Assembly: GCF_010015475.1 (NCBI RefSeq)
Contig: NZ_ML974109.1
Coordinates: 1-64,000, forward strand
Source: Pontibacter pamirensis
GTDB taxonomy: Bacteria; Bacteroidota; Bacteroidia; Cytophagales; Hymenobacteraceae
Length of the DNA stretch: 64,000 nt
Direction: 5' to 3'
Shown: piece after piece, positions 43,320 to 50,754 of the stretch
How the letters are laid out: each line of letters starts with the position of its first letter
Position numbering within the stretch: the first letter of the stretch is position 1
The notes under the pieces: model-generated
What the model was told of the DNA's origin: nothing
Database searches by the model: none
The model's input: only the letters and a program-made list of their open reading frames with translations
Made by a program: the position numbers and the translations under genes

Positions 43320-43616
43320 TTAAAACCCAAGAGAGACTAATAGAGAAGGATTTTCACCAGCTTCTATTTTTCTAAAATTAACAAAGGCACTACACTCAAG
43401 AAATGCATCAAGAATTTCAGGTGCCGTTTCTCTCATTGACTTACCTTTTTCAATATGAATTACAGCTTGTTCGTCTTCCGTTAAATCATCCACACAATCA
43501 ATCCAAGCATTCATGTTTTCACCGTAATAATCAGGAAAGCCTAAAATGTTTTTAAACTCAATATGAAAAGATTTCCAATTCGTTAATTTCTCGGCTTTAA
43601 GTGTAAATGTTTTCAT
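43320..43616 (-). CDS. cassette gene: barstar-like antitoxin
   Basis: A 98-residue protein with the barstar-family pattern: an N-terminal strand, FHIEFKNILGFPDYYGENMN, then AWIDCVDDLTEDEQAVIHIE. Barstar inhibits barnase-type RNases. No partner toxin is nearby, so it could be an orphan antitoxin. Length fits the family. Confidence 0.8.
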   Translation of the reverse strand: MKTFTLKAEKLTNWKSFHIEFKNILGFPDYYGENMNAWIDCVDDLTEDEQAVIHIEKGKSMRETAPEILDAFLECSAFVNFRKIEAGENPSLLVSLGF

Positions 43617-43626
43617 AACTTTTATT

Positions 43627-43697
43627 GAGTAAAGCGGTACTCGTGCATAGTGTGGGTAAGGCGCAGCCGTAGCCTATACTATGAACTTTGTTGGCAC
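43627..43697 (-). repeat. attC-like site 32
   Basis: Left box worn (GAGTAAAGC), right box GTTGGCAC; arms GCATAGTG/ACTATGA; centre AAGGCGCAGCCGTAGCC. Its right box complements GTGCCAAC of site 33. Confidence 0.75.
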
Positions 43698-43700
43698 TTG

Positions 43701-44180
43701 TTATTTTTTCAGGTAGTTATCATTATAACCTACTTGGAAACGTTCTGGCAAATACTGATTCAACCCCTTGATGAAGGAATATAAAAAATCTACCTTCACT
43801 CTTTCAATATGAAAGCCCTTCATTATTCCATCATGCTGAACAGTTATGTCATACTGGTAGCCATGGTCACTTAATTCTCCTTCAGGTAATGGGGCAGAAA
43901 AAACATAAGCAGGCTCTTCTAATTTTCTTAAATCAACTGCTTCGATTGGGGCAAATATCTTTTGGCTCTGTTCTTTGGTTAAAACTGAGTTGAAGTAAAT
44001 ATTTTCAAGATATCCACTCTTCCTGATTTTTATAGAGTCTGTCGTAATGATGTAGCTATTATCTGCACCCATTGACCACTCCTTAATTGTGATTCTGTAA
44101 TCTTTTTTCTCAACAGTTTGAGAGAAGCAAAGGCTATAAAAAGCACCTAATAAAAGTATAATCAGATAACCCTTCTTCAT
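43701..44180 (-). CDS. cassette gene: secreted hypothetical protein
   Basis: A 159-residue exported protein (KKGYLIILLLGAFYSLCFSQ, cleaved near CFSQ). The mature domain contains YRITIKEWSMGADNSYIITT and ends YNDNYLKK. Two upstream codons (MR) are an alternative start. No family recognised. Confidence 0.65.
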   Translation of the reverse strand: MKKGYLIILLLGAFYSLCFSQTVEKKDYRITIKEWSMGADNSYIITTDSIKIRKSGYLENIYFNSVLTKEQSQKIFAPIEAVDLRKLEEPAYVFSAPLPEGELSDHGYQYDITVQHDGIMKGFHIERVKVDFLYSFIKGLNQYLPERFQVGYNDNYLKK

Positions 44181-44198
44181 TCTCATTGATTAAAATAT

Positions 44199-44267
44199 GT
44201 GCCAACGGTGTGGTGCAGCCGAAGCCCGAAGCGTAGCGAGGGTTAAGGCTGAACTTGGTTGTACGCT
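44199..44267 (-). repeat. attC-like site 33 (first cassette)
   Basis: Left box GTGCCAAC, right box GTTGTACGCT, which matches AGCGTACAAC at the array end exactly over 10 bases. Arms GGTGCAGCC/GGCTGAAC; centre AGCGTAGCGAGGGTTAAG. Confidence 0.85.
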
Positions 44268-44273
44268 GTTTTT

Positions 44274-44912
44274 TTATGTGTTCTGAATGAAATAGCACGC
44301 AACTTTTGATGTTGGTTCAAAGAACACCTTTAAGGCACCGTCACACCAAAAGTTCATTTCCTCAAAAATCTTTTCGTAGTAGTCGTCTTCGCTTCTGAAG
44401 TTTCTGCTCTTGGCTTTTACATGTCCGTTACTCATTAGCTGGCAGACAAATTTCATTTTCTTTTTAGTCTTCGGGCAGATAGGGTAATCTTCAGCTTGAA
44501 TCCAATGAGGTCTCCCTGCAAGACCGATTATTTCAAATTCATTGTCATCATCCACCCCTTTGAAAGGCTTCAAGGAGCAACTCAGAGAGTTGTAAGTTAC
44601 TCTGGAGTCCTTATCCAGTTCATCGTAAGCCGTTGTGATTTCGGAGGTGTTAAGCGGATATAACAACTTGGGCTCGTTCGCATTTTCATAGTCCAAGAAA
44701 ACGTAATCGAAGTCCAAGAAGATAGGACAAATCAAGTTGAGCTTAAATGGGAGCCAATCGAAGAACTTGTCTTTGTTTTCAATATAGCCCAAATACTGAA
44801 AGCCTCCCTTAAATTCATTTTCTGGTATTTTAAAATCGCGTGGTATTTCCCCTCCTAATTGGTGTAGCCCAGCACTGTCTTCTACAAACTCAAACTGTGA
44901 TTGTATGTTCAT
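44274..44912 (-). CDS. cassette gene (first in array): DUF1963-like hypothetical protein
   Basis: A 212-residue soluble protein starting MNIQSQFEFVEDSAGL (44912, after AAAGGAT); earlier ATGs at 44933 and 44957 are possible. The layout GGFQYLGYIENKDKFFDWLP, then GRPHWIQAEDYPICPKTKKK and FVCQL, resembles DUF1963-type proteins with a CP.C..K-like motif. It is the cassette nearest the entry end and thus probably newest. Confidence 0.6.
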   Translation of the reverse strand: MNIQSQFEFVEDSAGLHQLGGEIPRDFKIPENEFKGGFQYLGYIENKDKFFDWLPFKLNLICPIFLDFDYVFLDYENANEPKLLYPLNTSEITTAYDELDKDSRVTYNSLSCSLKPFKGVDDDNEFEIIGLAGRPHWIQAEDYPICPKTKKKMKFVCQLMSNGHVKAKSRNFRSEDDYYEKIFEEMNFWCDGALKVFFEPTSKVACYFIQNT

Positions 44913-44948
44913 TATCCTTTTTAACAGATTCATTTTTATTCTATAAAT

Positions 44949-45020
44949 AGCGTACAACTACTGGATATGCGTGAACATACGCTTATCTGCACTATGTACG
45001 AAAGTGGTCTTATCTGCTCT
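44949..45020 (-). promoter_or_regulatory. end of the array: candidate attI-like insertion point
   Basis: AGCGTACAAC (44949-44958) is the outer core of the first cassette. Beyond it come GCGTGAACATACGC (inverted GCGT/ACGC) and two copies of CTTATCTGC (44982-44990 and 45009-45017). Direct repeats next to the insertion core are a feature of integron attI sites. No TAnnTTTG promoter is convincing. Confidence 0.45.
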
Positions 45021-46850
45021 ATCTTCATTTTTGAAGCTTGTAGGGCTATTTTTAGTGTCTTCCCTCATAATATATTGCCTATTCAATATAATAACTTTTA
45101 GTGAAATACCAGCTTCTTTCATTTTATATTAGGCTCGTCTGGCACAAAATAATAGGAAGAACTGAAACCGTGTTGGAAAATCCAACAATCTCCCCTTGCT
45201 CACGGCTCTGACTCTTCATGATGTGGTCTAAATCTCCTGAGAATAGTAGCTATGACGATACACTCATAGCATATTCAGTGCAAATGCATTATCCGTGTAT
45301 AAACGGGTATACTCGAGTAATAACACGGGTAAGTATGAATACTGATTCCGAAAGAGCTTTTTTAGCAATTGCATATCTTGCTCAATTCAGCAACTGAGCT
45401 TATCAGATGCTCAGAAGATGAAGTGTTTAGTCCAATCGGAAAGAATGGACAGCCTAAATTAAATGCTTAAAGGGATGGGTTTCGCAGTAGTTTACTGACT
45501 CAACCACACTCTCTACCGCCAACTCTGATTATTAGCGAAAGCAGGTATCACGATTTTTTTCAAACCAGTATATCATTTTTCATTTGTGTCCCTCCTACAT
45601 GCAGGAAAGGTGGAGCATATATACAAGTAGCATGTGCTACAGAAGGGAAATGGAATCAAGGTCATATGAAGCTTAACTCTTGAAGATAGAACCAAAACCC
45701 TATCATCAACTCACATCTCCAAGTAAGATTCACGAAAAATAACCCCGCCATCTAACACTATAACATGAGTTAATATGTTCCCTAACTAACCTTATTCTAT
45801 GTAAACGCTCCCTTTAACGGACTCTAAATCACCTTTTTCGAGCAATGGAACGGTAAATTGTATATCGTCATTCACGTATAGAGTTAGAATGTAGAATTAA
45901 AGCCACTAAAGTGCATCTAAAACACCCTCCGAGGGGGATATCCCACTACTACCCCTACCCATTAAACATTGTACAAACACCGAGGACTGCATAAACACAA
46001 TTTCTAAAAAGAATCCGTTTTGAAAATCAGGATTATAAAAAATTATAAACCCCTAAAAGGTTTGATGAAAACGGGTGCGGCACCAAAATTTTTTCCAAAA
46101 ATTTTTCAAAATCCTGAAGGCCATTTTCTGTCGCAACGATGTTATGACATGGTACATGGTTAAGGAACAGGAGACCCAATAGCTGTTTGGAAGGGCTGCT
46201 TAGAGAGAGTGGCGACTTGATGATTCCTGCCTCGCCATTAGTACCTGTTATTTGACGTTTTTAGCCATGTTCTACAGCAGCAAGCAACTTAGAGCTGGAA
46301 AGACCCTATATAGCCCTTCGGCTCTTATACAGTCGCTTAAATCATATTTTTTCAGTCAGGGTGAAGTAGCCTTTCCTTGAGCAGTACATCAGATATCTCC
46401 TACCTCTTCTATTCTCGTTCAGCAGCAACTCCTATTCTATAGTCGGGTATAGATAGTTCCATTTTTTGCAATGAACATATGTTCAAATGTTATCAAGACC
46501 TTGATAAAACTATTGTACAGCTATTTCACAGAGGTGGTTCCTATGAGGATTTGCAGGAGCAGTCACTATTTTAAATCCGTTTCTGTTCTGGATAGCACCC
46601 ACCGCTAAGGGGGACGTGAAGAAAGTATTCACGAGGCTCAGAAAGGATTTCACAGGGCTAAAGCCACAAATTCTTACTACGAGAGAAAGATGGCTGAGCC
46701 TTAAAAACTGAATTATTCATGCTCAAATTTTCAAAAGGTGGGCAACTTTAGTTAAGTCAAGAGAATAAAAAAGAGGGTGTGGAAAACTTTTTTTAAAAAA
46801 AATCAAAATTCCCCCCCCTTTAAACTCCAAAACGCCCCTTACTAAAAAAA
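45021..46850. other. gene-free region between array and right end
   Basis: About 1.8 kb without a credible intact gene. A short plus-strand frame at 46612-46703 reads GREESIHEAQKGFHRAKATN and looks like a gene remnant. A small hairpin TGTTGGAAAATCCAACA lies near 45174. The absence of an integrase here is notable, since this is where an integron integrase would be expected. Confidence 0.5.
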
Positions 46851-46872
46851 GTTGTGCATTTTGGTTGTGCAT
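46851..46872 (+). promoter_or_regulatory. two GTTGTGCAT repeats, probable arm-type sites (right)
   Basis: Copies at 46851-46859 and 46864-46872, in the same order and with almost the same surroundings (AAAAAGTTGTGCAT) as 11965-11990. They lie 40 bases inside the right 43-bp repeat. Confidence 0.55.
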
Positions 46873-46911
46873 CCTTAATATTAGAACCATAAGTAACTGT
46901 CACTCAACATG

Positions 46912-46954
46912 ATGCTGCGGGCGCAGGCGGTTTAAGGTGGTATCCCATCACCTT
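46912..46954 (+). repeat. right copy of the 43-bp direct repeat (candidate attR core)
   Basis: Identical to 11814-11856. It is followed by unrelated chromosomal sequence, and it lacks the palindromic partner arm present at the left. Confidence 0.7.
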
Positions 46955-47364
46955 GAAAATAAAGATAAGTATAAAATATAAGTTTAAATCAGCTTCAGCT
47001 GATTTTGTCTAGCCTGTAGTAGGCTTGAGGTACTGTTATGAACGTAATTTGACCAGAAAATTAACCTTGACTTGAAAAAAGAAGTTACTGCCCCTCCCCT
47101 CACTGTTTCACCTTCTGTATCATTTAAGATTGGCCTTACTTAATAGGACTGAGCTAATATAACTCGTTTAAGCCTTTATCCAAAGAATGTTGCCAGGTTG
47201 GTATCCGGACTTATGTATTTGTACTATGCCACACACACCAAACGCACAGTATAGCTTGTAAAAGGCAGCAAAAGCATCAAAAACAATGACGTTAGGGCAT
47301 TTCTGGGTATCTTCAGGCATACCAATACTATCCATTTTTTGTCTGAATTATATTTTACCAATAG
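46955..47364. other. intergenic spacer before the symporter gene
   Basis: Four hundred bases without a gene. AAATCAGC / GCTGATTT at 46986-47005 form an 8-bp stem. The symporter promoter must lie within; none is clear. Confidence 0.4.
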
Positions 47365-49107
47365 ATGCACTACATCGACTTAACCATTTTCGTGCTTTAC
47401 ATGCTGGCGATGCTGGGCGTGGGATTTTACTTCCTGAAAAAGAACGAAGGGGCTGACGATTACTATGTAGGAGGCCGCAACATGAGCAGCGGGCACATTG
47501 GATTGTCTGTAGTGGCGACGGATGTGGGCGGTGGGTTTTCCATCGGCTTGGGTGGTCTCGGCTTTGCTATGGGGCTTTCCGGCTCCTGGATGCTTTTCAC
47601 CGGCCTATTGGGAGCTTGGCTGGCAGCAGTTTTCCTGATTCCGAAGGTGAAGAATAACCCTGCCTTTGCGAAGTTTCTGACCTTCCCGCAAATTTTTGGG
47701 TACTACTTTAACGCCCGTGTGGCGTTACTGGCTGGTATTATCTCCGCTATAGGCTATACCGGTTTCACCAGTTCACAGATTCTGGCGGGTGCCAAACTGG
47801 CCAGCGGCACCTTCATCAACCTCGACATGAACACCGCCCTGCTGATTATGGGCATCATTGCGGTGGTGTATACGGTGATGGGTGGCATGAAAGCAGTTAT
47901 TTACACCGATACCGTTCAATGGGCCATCCTTATGAGCGGGCTGGTTTTTATCGGCATACCCGTATCCTTTTTAGCCGTGGGTGGCGGCGTGGAGCAAATC
48001 AGCTTTTCACAGCTTTTAAACCTGGAGTGGCTTTCGGTGCAAAGCAGCAGAAGCATGGCTGCCATACGAACGACCTTGCCTCCCGAATTCCTCAGCCTCA
48101 CAAATGTCACATGGCAGCAGCTGGTGAACTGGGCCATCACCATTATTCCGATTTGGTTTGTAGGCATGACGCTGTACCAGCGCATTTACGCCTGCCGCGA
48201 TGCGAAAACCGCCAGAAGAGCCTGGTACCTGGCGGGCCTGTTCGAGTGGCCCATTATGGCATTCATGGGTGTGAGCCTGGGTATACTGGCCCGTGTAGCC
48301 GCTGAGCAGGGCATGTTCGATGCCCTTGGCGCCGGTGCAGTGGTAGACCCTGAAACAGGTTTGCCGATGCTCCTACGCACAGTGCTGCCGGTGGGGTTGA
48401 TGGGGCTGATGCTTTCCGCTTACTTCTCCGCCATCCTTTCTACCGCAGACAGCTGCCTAATGGCCTCATCCGGTAATATTGTATCAGATGTTATCAGCCA
48501 CTTCTGGAAAATTGACCCGGATGCTCCTTCCACGCTGCGTCTTTCACAAATAGTAACCCTGGGGGTAGGAGCCTTTGCCCTCTGGCTGGCCACCACCATG
48601 ACCAACGTGCTCGACCTGATGCTGTACTCTTACGCCTTTATGGTATCGGGGCTATTTGTGCCTGTTTTGGGTGCTTTTTTCTGGAAACGCCGCAGCAGTG
48701 TGGCTGCTTTCTGGGCAATGCTTATGGGCGGGGTGGTAACGGTCGTGCTGCAGGTAAGCATGCTTTCTGCTCCCGCCCCCGACGTTGATTTGATGGGACT
48801 TGCCCAATCGTTATACCCTTATTTTCCGGCTGAAGTAAGCAGCACCTGGGTGGGCCTGAGCGGGTTTGAGTTGCAGGAGCTGTTGGAACGTACACTTTCA
48901 GCGCACAGCATCGTACATATACCATGGCTGAACCTGACGTTCCAGTTGCCGCTAAACCTGGACCCAAACCTGTTTGGCTTAACAGCTTCTCTCATACTTT
49001 ATATCACCCTGACCTTTTTATATCCCGATAAACACATAAAAACAACATGGCAGAAAACACTAGTGTCCGCTACGAAATTTACACCCCAACCAACCCACAA
49101 GGAATAG
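47365..49107 (+). CDS. sodium:solute symporter (SSS family)
   Basis: A 580-residue inner-membrane transporter with about 13 helices. The N-terminus (YYVGGRNMSSGHIGLSVVAT) and the TM5-6 region (GFTSSQILAGAKLASG) match SSS proteins that import organic solutes with Na+. Substrate unknown. The C-terminus overlaps the next gene by 61 bases in another frame. It probably forms an operon with the GNAT and racemase genes, which hints at an amino acid or derivative. Confidence 0.88.
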   Translation: MHYIDLTIFVLYMLAMLGVGFYFLKKNEGADDYYVGGRNMSSGHIGLSVVATDVGGGFSIGLGGLGFAMGLSGSWMLFTGLLGAWLAAVFLIPKVKNNPAFAKFLTFPQIFGYYFNARVALLAGIISAIGYTGFTSSQILAGAKLASGTFINLDMNTALLIMGIIAVVYTVMGGMKAVIYTDTVQWAILMSGLVFIGIPVSFLAVGGGVEQISFSQLLNLEWLSVQSSRSMAAIRTTLPPEFLSLTNVTWQQLVNWAITIIPIWFVGMTLYQRIYACRDAKTARRAWYLAGLFEWPIMAFMGVSLGILARVAAEQGMFDALGAGAVVDPETGLPMLLRTVLPVGLMGLMLSAYFSAILSTADSCLMASSGNIVSDVISHFWKIDPDAPSTLRLSQIVTLGVGAFALWLATTMTNVLDLMLYSYAFMVSGLFVPVLGAFFWKRRSSVAAFWAMLMGGVVTVVLQVSMLSAPAPDVDLMGLAQSLYPYFPAEVSSTWVGLSGFELQELLERTLSAHSIVHIPWLNLTFQLPLNLDPNLFGLTASLILYITLTFLYPDKHIKTTWQKTLVSATKFTPQPTHKE

Positions 49108-49499
49108 ACAAAGATGAGATAATAGACTTCCTGTTCCATCAGCTTGATGAGTATGGAGATGAGCGGAACGATATTGGCAAATGCATAGACTATGCGCTTT
49201 CTGAAGCAGAAGGAAAAGGCGGTTCTGTAATGGTAGCGCGGGAAGGTGATGCCGTAGTGGGTGCTTTGATACTAAACAACACCGGTATGAGCGGGTTTAT
49301 ACCTGAAAATATACTCGTTTACATAGCCGTGCACAGCAGCCAGCGCGGCAAGGGCGTTGGGAAAAGGTTGGTACAAATGGCGGCTGATAACACCACCGGG
49401 AGCATAGCTCTGCACGTGGAGCCACAGAACCCGGCCCGTCACCTGTATGAGAAAATGGGCTTTACAAATAAATATTTAGAGTATAGATTACTGAGATAA
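49047..49499 (+). CDS. GNAT-family N-acetyltransferase
   Basis: A 150-residue acetyltransferase with the acetyl-CoA loop SQRGKGVGKRL near 95-105 and an ARHLYEKMGF end typical of GNATs. It overlaps the symporter end and lies 2 bases before the racemase-like gene, so the three are translationally linked. Possible amino-acid or amine acetylation. Confidence 0.85.
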   Translation: MAENTSVRYEIYTPTNPQGIDKDEIIDFLFHQLDEYGDERNDIGKCIDYALSEAEGKGGSVMVAREGDAVVGALILNNTGMSGFIPENILVYIAVHSSQRGKGVGKRLVQMAADNTTGSIALHVEPQNPARHLYEKMGFTNKYLEYRLLR

Positions 49500-49501
49500 A
49501 C

Positions 49502-50593
49502 ATGGCTGTCCTAAAGCTGTACCGCGAAAAATTAAAACATAATTACAATCACCTCGACAAGGTTTTTAAGGAACACAGTATTGATTGGGGTGTTGTTACA
49601 AAGCTGCTTTGCGGGGAAGAGATTTTCCTGAAAGAGGTGCTTGCACTTGGGGTGCGTGAAATCCATGACTCACGCGTAACCAATTTAAAAGCCATCAAAA
49701 ATGTGGCACCCGATGTGCAGACGGTATACATTAAACCATCTCCTAAAAAAAGTATTCCTGATATTGTACAGTATGCTGATGTAAGTTTTGAGACGGAGCT
49801 GGATACTATCCGGATGCTGTCGGAGGAAGCCCTGCAGCAAAGAAAGATTCATAAAATCATTATCATGATTGAGATGGGTGACCTGCGGGAGGGCGTAATG
49901 GGCGATGAACTGGTGAACTTTTATGCAAAGGTATTTGAACTACCCGGCATATCCGTGATAGGATTAGGTGCCAATTTTAATTGCCTGCATGGGGTAATGC
50001 CTACGAGAGACAAACTCATTCAGCTCAGCCTTTACAAGCAGATTATTGATGCAAAGTTCAATAAGGAAATACCCTGGGTATCCGGTGGCACATCCGTCAC
50101 CATCCCGCTCCTTTTCAACCACCAGTTGCCCAAAGGCATTAACCATTTCCGGATTGGCGAAGCACTGTTCTTCGGTCTGAACCTGTTTACCGGCGAGATA
50201 TTCGAGGGTATGTACGATGACGTGTTTGAACTGGAAGCGGAGATAATCGAACTGACAGAAAAACCAAAGGTGCCAAGTGGTATGCTGGCTGAAAATCCCA
50301 GCGGCGACAGCTTTGAAGTAGATGAAAGTTTGTATGGAAAGTCTTCTCACAGAGCCATTCTGGATGTCGGCTTGCTGGACATAAACCCCAAGTTCCTGCT
50401 CCCGAAGTACGAAAAAGCAGCAAAGGAGGATGAGCTAAACGTTATAGGCGCCAGTTCAGATATGCTGGTGGTAGAACTGGGGGAAAATAGAAACAGCTAT
50501 AAGCTTGGAGATACACTTCGCTTTAACCTGCGCTACATGGGTGCTCTCAGTCTGCTGAATTCCCGCTATATCAGCAAGGAAGTCATCAGCTAA
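49502..50593 (+). CDS. alanine/ornithine racemase-like PLP enzyme
   Basis: A 363-residue fold-type III PLP enzyme. The N-terminal strand GVVTKLLCGEE carries the putative Schiff-base lysine (K34), as in ornithine racemase and YhfX-like proteins rather than alanine racemase (KANAYGHG). The barrel motif VSGGTSVTIPL follows, and the C-terminal beta domain is complete. With the symporter and GNAT it may serve D-amino acid or ornithine use. Substrate unproven. Confidence 0.8.
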   Translation: MAVLKLYREKLKHNYNHLDKVFKEHSIDWGVVTKLLCGEEIFLKEVLALGVREIHDSRVTNLKAIKNVAPDVQTVYIKPSPKKSIPDIVQYADVSFETELDTIRMLSEEALQQRKIHKIIIMIEMGDLREGVMGDELVNFYAKVFELPGISVIGLGANFNCLHGVMPTRDKLIQLSLYKQIIDAKFNKEIPWVSGGTSVTIPLLFNHQLPKGINHFRIGEALFFGLNLFTGEIFEGMYDDVFELEAEIIELTEKPKVPSGMLAENPSGDSFEVDESLYGKSSHRAILDVGLLDINPKFLLPKYEKAAKEDELNVIGASSDMLVVELGENRNSYKLGDTLRFNLRYMGALSLLNSRYISKEVIS

Positions 50594-50632
50594 ATGCTTT
50601 TAGACTGTATATTAAACATGTCATCACACATG

Positions 50633-50667
50633 AACAGCCCCGGGAAATTCTAGGGCTGTTTTTTTTA
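50633..50667 (+). terminator. intrinsic terminator
   Basis: AACAGCCC / GGGCTGTT stem followed by eight T residues, after the racemase-like gene. Confidence 0.85.
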
Positions 50668-50754
50668 GTCTGTCACTATTGCCGATAACCTTTAGACCGC
50701 TGACACGTCTTTTGCTTTAACAAGTATTTTTATTCAGACTATCATAAAACAAGT

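Larger units (their letters stand above)
24873..44958 (-). other. integron-like array of 33 gene cassettes without a visible integron integrase
   Basis: Thirty-three attC-like sites separate 32 genes and one gene-less unit. Thirty-one genes point left (minus strand) and one points right. Each gene is followed by its own imperfect-palindrome site, often overlapping the stop codon. Site families share inner motifs (GAGGCATAGCCGAAGCC, GTGGCGTAGCTAC, GCGTAGCGAGGGTTAA). The first core box of each cassette complements the box at the far side of its own site, as in integrons. The entry end should be at 44,958 and the oldest cassettes near 24.9 kb. Confidence 0.85.
11814..46954. mobile_element. 35-kb integrative element carrying a gene-cassette array
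   Basis: The segment is bounded by exact 43-bp direct repeats with GTTGTGCAT repeats inside both ends. It is visibly more AT-rich than both flanks. It contains a tyrosine integrase at one end, a serine recombinase, a polymerase-like replication protein with iterons, and a long array of cassette genes. The flanks carry ordinary metabolic and transport genes. No conjugation genes are visible, so it would be mobilised in trans or be a degraded plasmid or phage-like integrant. Confidence 0.75.

Noticed and set aside
24873..44958. CRISPR array
   Set aside because: Repeats are 51-132 bp palindromes separated by genes, not short repeats with uniform spacers; no cas genes.
46612..46703. Short frame GREESIHEAQKGFHRA as a gene
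   Set aside because: Only about 30 codons, no start; kept as a possible remnant in the gap description.
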